Of a stretch of 32,347 bases of DNA, positions 1-8,586 are shown in pieces. How positions within the stretch are numbered: the first letter of the stretch is position 1; the number at the start of each line of letters is the position of its first letter. The position numbers were made by a program, and so were the translations under genes. Below the pieces are notes generated by a model. It had not been told where the DNA came from. It saw only the letters and a list, made by a program, of their open reading frames with translations, and did no database searches. Source of the DNA: Candidatus Eiseniibacteriota bacterium (lineage in GTDB: Bacteria > Eisenbacteria > RBG-16-71-46 > JACRLI01); the NCBI GenBank assembly GCA_025351485.1, contig JANXVU010000021.1:1-32347 (forward strand), in the 5' to 3' direction.

Positions 1-1758
1 GTCATAGCTGTAACCCGCGAAACGCCGCGCGGGCTGGGAGCCCACGTACTCCCAGAAAGTTGTCTTCGCCCCTTCCACCGAGGTGAAGATGGCGCCGGCG
101 TGCGATCGCGCCGGGGCGCCCGCGAGTCCCACCAGCCTCGATCCCGCACGCAGCCGGGCGGTGGCGAGCGCGGCCGGGATGGATCGCCACACTTCGTAGT
201 TGTTGATCTCGATGAAAGGAGGGGCGTCAAGGTAGCTCGCCAGCCACGAGACCTTCACGTGCCCGCCGTTGTCGAAGGGCACGTCCCGCACGCTCACGAT
301 TACCGGTTCCGGATTTCCGAGCCGGCCATAGGCTTCGAGCTTCTGAGCATAGATATCGTAATTGGACCCGTTGCGCTGGTCCTGCCAGCACACGATGGCG
401 CCCCCGGATCCATCGGTGACGATCATGGGCAGGCTCTGGTAGCCCGCCGCGCCACAGATGAACCGCCCGTTGGAGGGCCAGGCCGGATCCAGGAATCCCG
501 ACGCCAGCAGGTGCTCGGCGTAGATGTCGTCGGCCGAGCCGGTGCGGGGGTCGCTCCATGCCACGAAGGCGCCGCCGTATCCGTCCGATGCGAGGGTCGG
601 GTTCTGCTGGTTGTTGGCGGCGGTGCACACGGCCCTGCCGTCGGTGGGCCACCCGGGGTCCACCGCGCCCGAGGCCTGGACGTGCTGGGCATAAATGTCG
701 TAGTTGGTGCCGGCGCGAACGTCGTTCCATGCCACGATCGCGCCTCCGGAGCCATCCGGCACGATGGTCTCGGCGAACTGGTCGCCAACAGCGGTGCACA
801 GCGCCCGGCCGTTCGCAGGCCATGCGGGATCCGCGGACCCCGAGGCGAGGACGTGTTGAGCATAGATGTCGGCGGTCGTTCCGCCTCGCAAGTCGTACCA
901 GGTGACGATGGCGCCGCCCGCGCCGTCCGGGACCAGTGCGGGGCTGGACTGGTTGTTGGCCGCGATGCATAGCGCCAGGCCATTCACCGGCCACGCCGGA
1001 TCCACCACCCCCGAGGCCTGTATGTGCTGGACGTAAATGTCCGAAAACGCGCCACTGCGGTTGTCGGCCCAGGCGACGATGGCCCCTCCGGCCCCATCCG
1101 GCACGCTGACCGAGCTGAACTGGCTGTTCGGAGCCAGGCACAGGGCGCGTCCATCGGCGGGCCAAGCCGGATCCACGGTTCCGGAGGCCAGAAGATGCTG
1201 CGCATAGATGTCGTTGTTAGAGCCATTGCGGAAGTCCTGCCACGACACGATGGCTCCACCCGCCCCGTCCGTCGAGATGCTGGGGCTGTACTGGAGGTTG
1301 GGCGCGGTGCACACCGGGAGTCCGTCCGCCGGCCAGGCGGGATCCACCGTCCCGGATGCCAGCACATGCTGCGCGTAGATGTCGTAGATGGCCCCGGTGC
1401 GCGAGTCCGCCCAGGCCACGATGGCCCCGCCGGCGCCATCCGAAACGATCGTCGGGCCCAGCTGGTTGTTCAACGCGGTGCACAGCGCCAGGCCATTCAC
1501 CGGCCAGGCCGGATCCACCGCGCCGGAGGCCATCACGTGCTGGGCGTAGATGTCGGCATCCGGGCCGGAACGACGGTCTTCCCACGTCATGATGGCGCCG
1601 CCGGCCCCGTCGCTGACCATGCGGGGATTGAGCTGGTCGCCCGGAGCGGTGCACTGCGCCACGTTGGTGAACGCGCTGTTGGGCCATGCGGCCAACGCTG
1701 GCGAAGCAAGGATCGGGATGAGAAGCAGCGACAGGCTCGTGGCGGCAAGGGCGCGCAT
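1..1758 (-). CDS. Secreted repeat protein with eight 57-residue DGAGGAIV-type repeats (C-terminus outside window)
   Basis: The start at 1758 gives a clear signal peptide (MRALAATSLSLLLIPILASPALA, then AWPN). The open frame has no stop down to base 1, so at least 586 residues are present and the C-terminus is missing. After the signal come eight copies of a unit with the core DGAGGAIV.W.D.R.G...DIYAQH followed by ASG.VDPAWP.NG..LC.A...Q. Downstream of the repeats is a region with fibronectin-III-like features (VKVSWLAS, NNYEVWRS). In related proteins such a region often precedes a FlgD-like sorting domain; here that part lies beyond the window. The repeats are rich in short beta-strand patterns and probably build a beta-propeller, which is inference. 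No enzyme motif is visible and the function is unknown. It is transcribed divergently from the kinase at 2056 and has no evident link to the glucan genes. Confidence 0.85.
   Translation of the reverse strand, partial: MRALAATSLSLLLIPILASPALAAWPNSAFTNVAQCTAPGDQLNPRMVSDGAGGAIMTWEDRRSGPDADIYAQHVMASGAVDPAWPVNGLALCTALNNQLGPTIVSDGAGGAIVAWADSRTGAIYDIYAQHVLASGTVDPAWPADGLPVCTAPNLQYSPSISTDGAGGAIVSWQDFRNGSNNDIYAQHLLASGTVDPAWPADGRALCLAPNSQFSSVSVPDGAGGAIVAWADNRSGAFSDIYVQHIQASGVVDPAWPVNGLALCIAANNQSSPALVPDGAGGAIVTWYDLRGGTTADIYAQHVLASGSADPAWPANGRALCTAVGDQFAETIVPDGSGGAIVAWNDVRAGTNYDIYAQHVQASGAVDPGWPTDGRAVCTAANNQQNPTLASDGYGGAFVAWSDPRTGSADDIYAEHLLASGFLDPAWPSNGRFICGAAGYQSLPMIVTDGSGGAIVCWQDQRNGSNYDIYAQKLEAYGRLGNPEPVIVSVRDVPFDNGGHVKVSWLASYLDAPPFIEINNYEVWRSIPAALATARLRAGSRLVGLAGAPARSHAGAIFTSVEGAKTTFWEYVGSQPARRFAGYSYD
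330..1675 (-). repeat. Eight in-frame tandem repeats, period exactly 171 bp
   Basis: The WP/DPAW-encoding landmark (ggatcc or close variants) recurs at 485, 656, 827, 998, 1169, 1340 and 1511, each step exactly 171 bp (57 codons). An eighth DG.GGAIV core sits at the C-terminal end of the array. Copies differ at many third positions and some residues, but no copy gains or loses a codon. This is a protein-coding repeat inside the first gene, not a CRISPR or an intergenic repeat. Confidence 0.9.
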
Positions 1759-1852
1759 CGGAACTCCATGGTTCGGGTGGAATCCCGGAGGGCCGGTGGC
1801 CATGCGGGGAGGGCGGAGGGACACGGGATCACGCCCTGCCCTCAGTCGATAA

Positions 1853-1883
1853 AGTATAACATCTGGCGTTCGCCCGGGGTCAA
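1853..1883 (-). promoter_or_regulatory. Possible sigma70-type promoter for the repeat protein gene
   Basis: Read on the minus strand, TTGACC (1883-1878) and TATACT (1858-1853) are separated by 19 bp, about 95 bp upstream of the start at 1758. The -10 box is good but the spacer is long. The rest of the 297-bp divergent gap up to 2055 shows nothing further that I can support; a TAGAAT at 1984 could be a -10 for the kinase but has no matching -35. Confidence 0.3.
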
Positions 1884-2055
1884 GATATTGGGCTTGAATT
1901 GAGTGTGACGGGGATGTGAAGCGGGGCCCGCGCGGCCGCGGAGCCCGGACGGATTCGACGTAGGTCTAACCCGCTCCGGATGATAGAATGCAGCCTCTGT
2001 TGCGCCATCGCCATCACCCCTTGATTCCATCCAATTCCGAACAGGAACCCGATCC

Positions 2056-4551
2056 ATGCTCGCCTCCGGCACCCGCCTCGGCCCCTACGAAATCCTATCC
2101 CCACTTGGCGCCGGCGGAATGGGCGAAGTGTACCGGGCCCGCGATACCCGCCTGGGCCGGGAAGTGGCCATCAAGACCCTTCCCGCGGCCTTTGCCCAGG
2201 ACCCGGAGCGCCGGGGCCGGTTCGAGACCGAGGCGCGCGCGGTGGCGGCGCTGTCCCACCCCAACGTCCTGGCCATCCATGACTTCGGCACCGAGGGCGG
2301 GATTTCCTACGCGGTCATGGAGCTGGTCGAGGGCCAGACGCTGCGCGAGAAGCTGATGGACGGGCCGATCGCCGGTCCCCGGGCCATGTCCCTGGCCATC
2401 CAGATCGCCCACGGCCTCGCGGCGGCGCACGACAAGGGCGTGATCCACCGCGACCTCAAGCCCGAAAACGTCATTCTCACTCCCGAGGGCCACGCCAAGA
2501 TCCTGGATTTCGGTCTGGCCAAGCGGGAGCCTGGGGCGGAGCCCGGTTCGCACAGCGTGGCGCCCACGCTGGCCGTGGCCACCGAGCCGGGCGCCGTGCT
2601 AGGCACGACCGGCTACATGGCTCCCGAGCAGGTTCGTGGTCTTCCGACGGACGCCCGCTCAGATATTTTCGCGCTGGGAGTGGTGATCTACGAGATGCTC
2701 TCGGGCCGCCGGCCCTTCCAGGGCGATTCACCCGCGGACACCATGAGCGCGATCCTCAGGGAAGACCCGGCGGAGCTGACGCAGCTCGTGCCCGACGTGC
2801 CGCCTGCGATGGAGCGGATCGTGCGGCGGTGCCTGGAAAAACAGCCCACGGGCCGGTTCCGCTCCGCGGCCGACCTGGCTTATGCGCTGGAGGCGATTTC
2901 ATCCGGATCGGGCACCTCCAGCTCGGGCAGCGCAGCGCTCGCCGCACTCACGACACGCCGTCCCCGGTTCAAGCGACTCTCGTACCGCAACGGGCTGGTT
3001 GCCGCTGCGCGCTTCGTGCCCAACGGGGGAGGAATCCTCTACGGCGCGTCCTGGGAAGGAAAGCCCTGCGAGATCTTTTCCGCGCATCCGGGCAGTCCCG
3101 AGGCGCGAAGCCTGGGCCTTCCACACGCCAATCTGCTGTCGATCTCCGCGACCGGAGAAATGGCGGTCTCGCTCGGCTATCGCCAATTCTTCTGGAACCA
3201 GGTCACGGGAACGCTGGCCCGAACGTCGCTGGGGGGCGGAGGAGTGCGCCCGGTGCAGAAGGATGTGGGACACGCAGACTGGGGGCCGGACGGCCGTGCC
3301 ATGGCGGTGGTGCGGTACCTGGAGGGCAGCTGTCGTCTCGAATACCCCTCGGGCGTTGTGCGGTGCGAAACCCTGGACTGGCTCAGCCGTCCCGGCGTGT
3401 CACCGGACGGCAGGCACGTCACATTCGCCCACCATCCGCGTTCCGGGGATAGTTCGGGAGCGCTTTGCGTGTGCGACACGGATGGAAACGTCAAGACCCT
3501 GTCCCCCGACATGACCAGCATCAGCGGAATCGAGTGGTCTCCGGCCGGCGATGAGGTGTGGTGCTCGGGAATCAACGCTGATCAACAGAACGGCATCTGG
3601 GGATTTCGCCTGGACGGGTCGCATCGCGAGGTCTACTCCTCGCCGGCCCGCGTTTCGCTCCACGATGTCGCCCGGGACGGCCGGGTGCTGATGAGCCTGG
3701 GAAACTTGCGACTGTGCCTTAGCGTGAGCCCGGCGGACGGCGCGCGTGAAGTGGATCTCTCGTGGTTCGACGGCGCGGTGGCCACGGACCTGTCCGCGGA
3801 TGGCCGACAGGTCCTGTTCTCCGAAGGTCACGAGGCGGAGAATCCCCACTACGCGGGCTTCCTGCGCGACGTGGACGGCTCGCCCGCCGTGCGCCTGGGA
3901 GACGGAACCACCACCCGCATTTCTCCGGACGGCCAGTGGGTCCTGGCCATCGTGTCCCGGCCCGATCCCGAGCTGTTCATGTATCCGACCGGAATGGGCG
4001 AGCCGCGCCGGATCCAGGTGGACGGGGTCGAGCGTATCCTGTGGGCCGGGTTCCATCCCGACGGCCGCCAACTCTTCGTGGTCGGCTCCACCGGAGGGCA
4101 GGCGATGCTCCCGTTTCTGGTCCCCGCATCGGGAGGGGCGGCCCGGCTGCTGTGGGGGGAACCCATCAAGTTCAACCGGCTCAACGGGCTGCCCATTTCG
4201 CCCGACGGTGATCGACTGGTCCTGCGCCGCGTGACCGGCGAACAAGTGATGTTTTCCTGCAGCACCGGCGCCGTGGAGCCGCTTCCCGCCCTGGGCGCCG
4301 ACGAGACCGCGGTTCGCTTCGATTCTTCAGGGCGCTTTCTGTTCGTGTCCGGACCCGAAGCCGGTAGCCGCGAGGTGTTTCGGATGGACCTCGAGACGGG
4401 GGAGCGGGAGCCGTGGCGCAGGCTCGAACCGCCCGATCGCACCGGCGTATTCTATGTTGGCGATCCGGTGATCAGCCTGGACGGCGCGTGCCTCGCCTAC
4501 AGTTTCTACCGGCACATCTCCGATCTGTACCTGGTCGAGGGCCTGGCATGA
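2056..4551 (+). CDS. Soluble Ser/Thr protein kinase with C-terminal WD40/PD40-like beta-propeller
   Basis: The 831-residue protein opens with a complete Hanks-type kinase domain (about 10-285): glycine loop GAGGMGEVY (18-26), Lys40, Glu59, HRDLKPEN with Asp133, DFG 151-153 and APE 189-191. All catalytic residues are present, so activity is expected. After a Ser/Gly-rich linker, residues from about 305 to 831 carry repeated SPDGR..-like turns (SPDGRHVTF, SADGRQVLF, SPDGQWVLA, HPDGRQLFV, SPDGDRLVL), typical of PD40/TolB-type propellers. I see no transmembrane helix between the domains, unlike classic PknB receptors, so it is probably cytoplasmic with the propeller as a sensor or scaffold. Start ATG 2056 has AGGA about 10 bases upstream. 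Substrate and signal are unknown. It lies upstream of the glucan locus, but no direct link is shown. Confidence 0.9.
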   Translation: MLASGTRLGPYEILSPLGAGGMGEVYRARDTRLGREVAIKTLPAAFAQDPERRGRFETEARAVAALSHPNVLAIHDFGTEGGISYAVMELVEGQTLREKLMDGPIAGPRAMSLAIQIAHGLAAAHDKGVIHRDLKPENVILTPEGHAKILDFGLAKREPGAEPGSHSVAPTLAVATEPGAVLGTTGYMAPEQVRGLPTDARSDIFALGVVIYEMLSGRRPFQGDSPADTMSAILREDPAELTQLVPDVPPAMERIVRRCLEKQPTGRFRSAADLAYALEAISSGSGTSSSGSAALAALTTRRPRFKRLSYRNGLVAAARFVPNGGGILYGASWEGKPCEIFSAHPGSPEARSLGLPHANLLSISATGEMAVSLGYRQFFWNQVTGTLARTSLGGGGVRPVQKDVGHADWGPDGRAMAVVRYLEGSCRLEYPSGVVRCETLDWLSRPGVSPDGRHVTFAHHPRSGDSSGALCVCDTDGNVKTLSPDMTSISGIEWSPAGDEVWCSGINADQQNGIWGFRLDGSHREVYSSPARVSLHDVARDGRVLMSLGNLRLCLSVSPADGAREVDLSWFDGAVATDLSADGRQVLFSEGHEAENPHYAGFLRDVDGSPAVRLGDGTTTRISPDGQWVLAIVSRPDPELFMYPTGMGEPRRIQVDGVERILWAGFHPDGRQLFVVGSTGGQAMLPFLVPASGGAARLLWGEPIKFNRLNGLPISPDGDRLVLRRVTGEQVMFSCSTGAVEPLPALGADETAVRFDSSGRFLFVSGPEAGSREVFRMDLETGEREPWRRLEPPDRTGVFYVGDPVISLDGACLAYSFYRHISDLYLVEGLA

Positions 4552-4639
4552 GCCTCACCTCCGGCACCCGGCCCGGTCCTTTGGAGTTCCTTTCCCTGAC
4601 GGGGATTTCGAACCGGTAGCGGCCTGGGCACGACACCGA

Positions 4640-5623
4640 TCAGGCCCGGATGGCCGCATCGAGCACGCGCTGGTTGGCAAGGCCGTTCTCACCGGTCAGC
4701 TCGAAGGCCGCTCCGGCGCGGATGGCCTCCACGAACTGCTCCACCTCCGCCACGTACAGATTGGGCACTTCAATCTCCTCGAACCTCGCCTCCAGCCGCT
4801 CTCCTCCCGCCCGGAGGCCGATTTCCAACTTCACGCTCACGCCTCCCCGCGTGAAGTCGAGCGCTGACAGGATGCCCTCCGTGCCGATCACTTCGATATA
4901 GGATCGCCGCACGGGGGATTCATAGGAGCACAGGATGGATGCGGTGGTGCCTTTTCCAAAGCGCAGCGCCAGCGCCGCGGTGCGCTCGGTCTGCCCGTTC
5001 GCCGGTAAGGGGTCCAGCTCCGCCCGCACGTCCACCGGCTCGTCATCCAGGAGAAAGCGGATGGTGTCCAGGCAGTGCACCCCGACGTCGAACACGGGTC
5101 CACCGCCGGCTACCCGGGCGTCGGTGAGCCAGGCGCGGTGGGACAGGCGACTGTCGTAGAGGAACTCCGAGCGGACATGGGTCACGCGCCCAATTTCCCC
5201 GCCGGCGATCAGGTTCTTCATCCGCCGCGCCACCGGAGAGAGCCGCACCATGTGGGCCACCATGAGGCGCACGTTCGCCTCGCGGCAGGCGGCGATCATC
5301 CGCTCCGCCTCGGCCACGTCGAGCGCCATGGGTTTTTCGACCAGGACGTGCTTGCCGTGGCGCGCAGCCAGGATGGCCTCCGGCGCGTGCGCGGAGTTCG
5401 CGGAGCAGATGAACACCGCGTCGATCTCGGGGCAGCGCAGCAGCGCCTCGACCGTGTCGAAGGAGTGCCTGACACCGTACTGGGAGGCGGCCTCCCGCGC
5501 CGCCTCCGATGAGCGCTTCTGCAGCGCCACCAGCTCCGCCCCCCGCGCCTGCTGGATGGCGGGCGCGATGGCGTGCCCGGCGAAGCGCCCAAAACCAAGG
5601 ATGCCGAAGCGGACTGGGGTCAT
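4640..5623 (-). CDS. Gfo/Idh/MocA-family NAD(P)-dependent oxidoreductase
   Basis: This 327-residue protein has the N-terminal Rossmann turn (GILGFGRFAG, residues 7-16), the family EKP motif (96-98) and the GGGPVFDVGVH segment with Asp179 and His183 expected at the active site. The family oxidises or reduces sugars, inositols and related polyols using NAD(P); the substrate cannot be read from sequence. The open frame extends upstream to 6010, but the start at 5623 is preferred: it has AGAGGA 4-5 bases upstream, begins directly at the Rossmann fold (MTPVRFGILG), and avoids running over the GH16 gene. It is divergent from the GH16 operon across a 208-bp gap, so it may process a sugar released by that pathway, but this is only positional inference. 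Confidence 0.9.
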   Translation of the reverse strand: MTPVRFGILGFGRFAGHAIAPAIQQARGAELVALQKRSSEAAREAASQYGVRHSFDTVEALLRCPEIDAVFICSANSAHAPEAILAARHGKHVLVEKPMALDVAEAERMIAACREANVRLMVAHMVRLSPVARRMKNLIAGGEIGRVTHVRSEFLYDSRLSHRAWLTDARVAGGGPVFDVGVHCLDTIRFLLDDEPVDVRAELDPLPANGQTERTAALALRFGKGTTASILCSYESPVRRSYIEVIGTEGILSALDFTRGGVSVKLEIGLRAGGERLEARFEEIEVPNLYVAEVEQFVEAIRAGAAFELTGENGLANQRVLDAAIRA

Positions 5624-5731
5624 GATGTCCTCTGGGAAGGCGCGAGTGACTGGGTGGGGCCGGGGGACTGCAGGGAGGTTACCACACGCTCGGGTGGCCG
5701 CCGGGAGCAGCCCCCGCGACAAGGGTTTGGC

Positions 5732-5773
5732 TTGCCCTGCGACCAGTTGGGGCTTAGTATTTGTAGAGAACAA
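5732..5773 (+). promoter_or_regulatory. Candidate promoter of the GH16-GH17-phosphorylase operon, with degenerate operator
   Basis: TTGCCC (5732-5737) and TAGTAT (5755-5760) are exactly 17 bp apart. TTGTAGAGAACAA follows at once (5761-5773), a shortened inverted repeat (TTGT/ACAA) ending in the same GAACAA half-site found in the palindromes at 14571-14589 and 28345-28363. Each element is imperfect (4 of 6 consensus bases in each box), so the call rests mainly on the matching arrangement with the two better promoters. Confidence 0.4.
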
Positions 5774-5831
5774 ACTGTCCTGGCTCAGCCGATCCGGGAC
5801 GTGCTTCGGACTTCGGACCTTGGAGCCTTGG

Positions 5832-7433
5832 ATGAAATCTAAGTTCATCTTCGCCATTTTAGTGGTTTTCGCGCTGGCCACGACCGTGGGATGGGGCCAT
5901 GCCGCGCAGTGCATGCTGGCAAATCCCAGTTTTGAGCATCCCGGCACCGGCGGGGCTATTTTTGCCGGCTGGAACCAGTTCGGGATTGTCGGCAGCTCGG
6001 CGACCGCCACTCACGGCAAGGTCTCCGCCAAGGTGTCCGGACCCAATTCCGGAGTCTGGGACGTGTCCGGCTACTGGCAGGCGCAGGACTGCGTCCCGGG
6101 CGAGCGCTGGAAGGCGACCGTGAAGGGTTGGCACACCGCGGTTCGTCCGCTTACCGGGGGATGCACGGCCCTCCTCAACATCGAGTGGCGCAACTCCGGT
6201 GGTGGGCTGATCTCCTACGAGTCCCACACGGTTGTGAGCGCTTCGACGCCGACCGGGCAGATCGTTTCCTACTCGGTGGTGAGCGGGGCAGCCCCGGCCG
6301 GGACCGTTTCCGCGCGCCTGCTGCTCGGGGCTTTGCAGAGCCCGACCGACCCGGTTCCGGACGTCTACTTCGACCAGGCCACCTTTGAAAGCCAGGGCCC
6401 GCCCACGCTGGCCAGCCTCCAATGGTCCGACTTTCCCGGAGGTCGCACCCTCGCCTTTGGCGGGTACACGTGGCGCGTGAAGGGGCCGGGCTACTTTGGG
6501 CCAGGACCGAACTTGTTCAAGGACGCTTCGACCAGCGCCTGGGTGGACACTTCCAGCCGGCTGCACCTGACGATCCAGAAGATTGCCGGCTCGTGGTACA
6601 GCACCGAGGTGGTGCTCGCGGATCCGCTTGGATACGGGGACTATCAATTCACCACCCGCGGGCGCCTCGACACTCTCGATCCCAACGCGGTGCTGGGCAT
6701 CTTCCTGTGGGAGTACGGCCCCTGTTATGACCCGGCGAACGGCTGGTGGGATCCTTATAACGAAATCGATGTCGAATTCAGCCGCTGGGGCGCGCCGGCG
6801 AACGCGAATGCGCAGTTCGTCTGCCAGCCGTACGACACTCCCGGGAACATCCACCGCTTCAACGCCACATTCAGCGACGGGGAAGTGACCACGCACGCTT
6901 TTCGCTGGCTTTTCGACCGGGTCGAATACCGGAGCTGGCGGGGCGGCCCGCTGGATGAACTGCCCGCGAACCTGATCCACTCCTGGACCTACTCCGGGGC
7001 CGACCTGCCCCGTCCGGACCAGCCCAGGGTGCACCTGAACCTGTGGCAGTTCAACGCCCCGCCGGCGGCAAACCAGGAAGCGGTCTTCGACCGGTTCACG
7101 TTTGTTCCCGCCGGATCGATCGTCGGGGTTCCGGGCGGCCCGCGCGCCGGCATCGCGGACGGCCAGCTTGGCGCGGCCTCGCCCAGCCCGTTCCGGGGCA
7201 ACACCTCCATAAGGTTTGCCCTGGCCCAGGAAGGCGCCGCGCAGATCGCGATCTTCGATCTGTCCGGGCGCCGCGTCCGCACCCTGGTGGACGGCGTGCT
7301 GGGCGCCGGAGAGCACCGCGCGACCTGGGATGGCCGCAGCGATTCCGGAGCGCGTGTCGCGTCCGCCGTGTACTTCTACCAGCTCCGGACCGGCAATTCC
7401 GTCGAAACAAGGCGCGTGATCCTGCTCAAATAG
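5832..7433 (+). CDS. Secreted GH16 beta-glucanase with N-terminal CBM-like domain and FlgD-like C-terminal domain
   Basis: The 533-residue protein has a signal peptide (about 1-25, ending GHA-AQC). A CBM4/9-like jelly roll follows (about 26-180; NPSFEHPG, GW..FG, YFDQATF), then a GH16 domain (about 195-430) with the active-site motif EIDVE: Glu311 nucleophile, Asp313, Glu315 acid/base. The last 90 residues (SPSPFRGNTSIRF, IFDLSGRRVRTL, G.H...WDGR, VYFYQL) form a FlgD-like domain seen in secreted proteins of FCB-type bacteria and annotated as a type IX-like sorting signal. GH16 members of this kind cut beta-1,3 or mixed-linkage glucans; the neighbours favour beta-1,3. The open frame runs back to 5250, but the ATG at 5832 with GGAG 9 bases upstream starts exactly at the signal peptide. 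It is first gene of a three-gene operon. Confidence 0.88.
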   Translation: MKSKFIFAILVVFALATTVGWGHAAQCMLANPSFEHPGTGGAIFAGWNQFGIVGSSATATHGKVSAKVSGPNSGVWDVSGYWQAQDCVPGERWKATVKGWHTAVRPLTGGCTALLNIEWRNSGGGLISYESHTVVSASTPTGQIVSYSVVSGAAPAGTVSARLLLGALQSPTDPVPDVYFDQATFESQGPPTLASLQWSDFPGGRTLAFGGYTWRVKGPGYFGPGPNLFKDASTSAWVDTSSRLHLTIQKIAGSWYSTEVVLADPLGYGDYQFTTRGRLDTLDPNAVLGIFLWEYGPCYDPANGWWDPYNEIDVEFSRWGAPANANAQFVCQPYDTPGNIHRFNATFSDGEVTTHAFRWLFDRVEYRSWRGGPLDELPANLIHSWTYSGADLPRPDQPRVHLNLWQFNAPPAANQEAVFDRFTFVPAGSIVGVPGGPRAGIADGQLGAASPSPFRGNTSIRFALAQEGAAQIAIFDLSGRRVRTLVDGVLGAGEHRATWDGRSDSGARVASAVYFYQLRTGNSVETRRVILLK

Positions 7434-7506
7434 AGCTTCCGGCGGGCCCCTGGAGGCTCCCGGCAGAACTCCCCACATCCACTTCTCCCAAGGGGGCGAT
7501 GGACCC

Positions 7507-8586
7507 ATGCGAGCCTTCCCCGCGATCCTGGGCGCCCTGGGCGCCTGCCTCGCCCTGTGCACTGCCGCCGGCGCCTTCGCCGCGGCCGGCGCCGCGAGCA
7601 ACACCACCGGTGGCGACCGGGGCCGGGCCTACGCGCGCCAGGAACCTTTCCAGAAGAGACCGTTTCCCATGCAATATGATGGAAGGTGGATCGGCGACGC
7701 CGTGGCCTATGGCCCGCACCGGGATGGGCAGCGTCCGAACGGCCCATCGCCCAGCGTGGCGGAGCTTCGGCAAGATCTGGATCTGATGGTGAAACGCTGG
7801 CACCTGCTGCGCCTTTACGGTTCCGCGGAGTACGCCGAGGACATCCTCATGGTGATACGTGCGGAACATCTCGACATGAAGGTCATGCTGGGCATCTCCC
7901 TGGCCGCGGAGGACCGCCGCGACTCGAGCGGCGCGGTGCTGGAGACCTTCGCCCGGACCAGGGAAGCAAACCGTCGCGAAGTGGAGGCCGGGCTGCGCCT
8001 GGCGGACGGCTTTCCGGAGATCGTGAAGGCGCTGTGCGTGGGGAATGAAACCCAGATCTTCTGGTCGGGGAACCGCGTGCCCACGGAGCGCCTTATCGAG
8101 ATCGTGCGCGAAGTCCGGGCCCGCTCCGGCGTGCCCATCACGGTCTCCGATGACTTCAACTACTGGAACAAACCGGAGAGCCGCGTGGTGGCGCGCGAGA
8201 TTGACTTCATCAGCAGCCACCACCATCCTCTCTGGAATGGCAGCCAGGTCCAGGACGCGATGGCCTGGGTCCGCAAGACCTTCTCGGATGTCCAGGCCGT
8301 GCACCCCGGAGATCTGGTCCTCATCTCCGAAACCGGATGGGCCACGCAGAGGCTCGACACGGGCGACCAGGGCAAGTACATGAAGGGCCGTGTCGGGGAG
8401 GACGAGCAGGCGGTATTCTGCGACTCCTTGGGCGCGTGGCTCCGGGTGTCGCGCGTGCCGACTTTCACGTTCGAGGCCTTCGACGAGAACTGGAAGGGCA
8501 GCGACCCGCCGGGCGAGGTCGAGAAGCACTGGGGACTCTACCGGGCGGACCGCACGCCCAAGAAGGCGCTGAGCGTTGGCAAGTGA
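7507..8586 (+). CDS. Secreted GH17 beta-1,3-glucanase-type glycoside hydrolase
   Basis: This 359-residue protein has a signal peptide of about 25-30 residues (MRAFPAILGALGACLALC...). The rest matches a GH17 TIM barrel: LRLYGS near the N-terminus, VGNE with acid/base Glu181, ISETGW with nucleophile Glu275, and the C-terminal FEAFDENWK..., KHWGLYR block. Clan GH-A places the two glutamates on strands 4 and 7, and a gap of 94 residues fits. Family members hydrolyse or transglycosylate beta-1,3-glucan. No CBM or sorting domain is attached, so it may be periplasmic or freely secreted. The start has AGGGGG about 10 bases upstream. It lies 73 bp after the GH16 gene and its stop overlaps the start of the phosphorylase gene. 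Confidence 0.9.
   Translation: MRAFPAILGALGACLALCTAAGAFAAAGAASNTTGGDRGRAYARQEPFQKRPFPMQYDGRWIGDAVAYGPHRDGQRPNGPSPSVAELRQDLDLMVKRWHLLRLYGSAEYAEDILMVIRAEHLDMKVMLGISLAAEDRRDSSGAVLETFARTREANRREVEAGLRLADGFPEIVKALCVGNETQIFWSGNRVPTERLIEIVREVRARSGVPITVSDDFNYWNKPESRVVAREIDFISSHHHPLWNGSQVQDAMAWVRKTFSDVQAVHPGDLVLISETGWATQRLDTGDQGKYMKGRVGEDEQAVFCDSLGAWLRVSRVPTFTFEAFDENWKGSDPPGEVEKHWGLYRADRTPKKALSVGK

Noticed and set aside
330-1675. CRISPR-like periodicity of 171 bp
   Set aside because: The repeats are in frame, divergent and coding; there are no short identical repeats with unique spacers.
5250-5831. 194-codon N-terminal extension of the GH16 gene
   Set aside because: It overlaps the oxidoreductase gene antisense, lacks any domain and would bury the signal peptide that starts at 5832.
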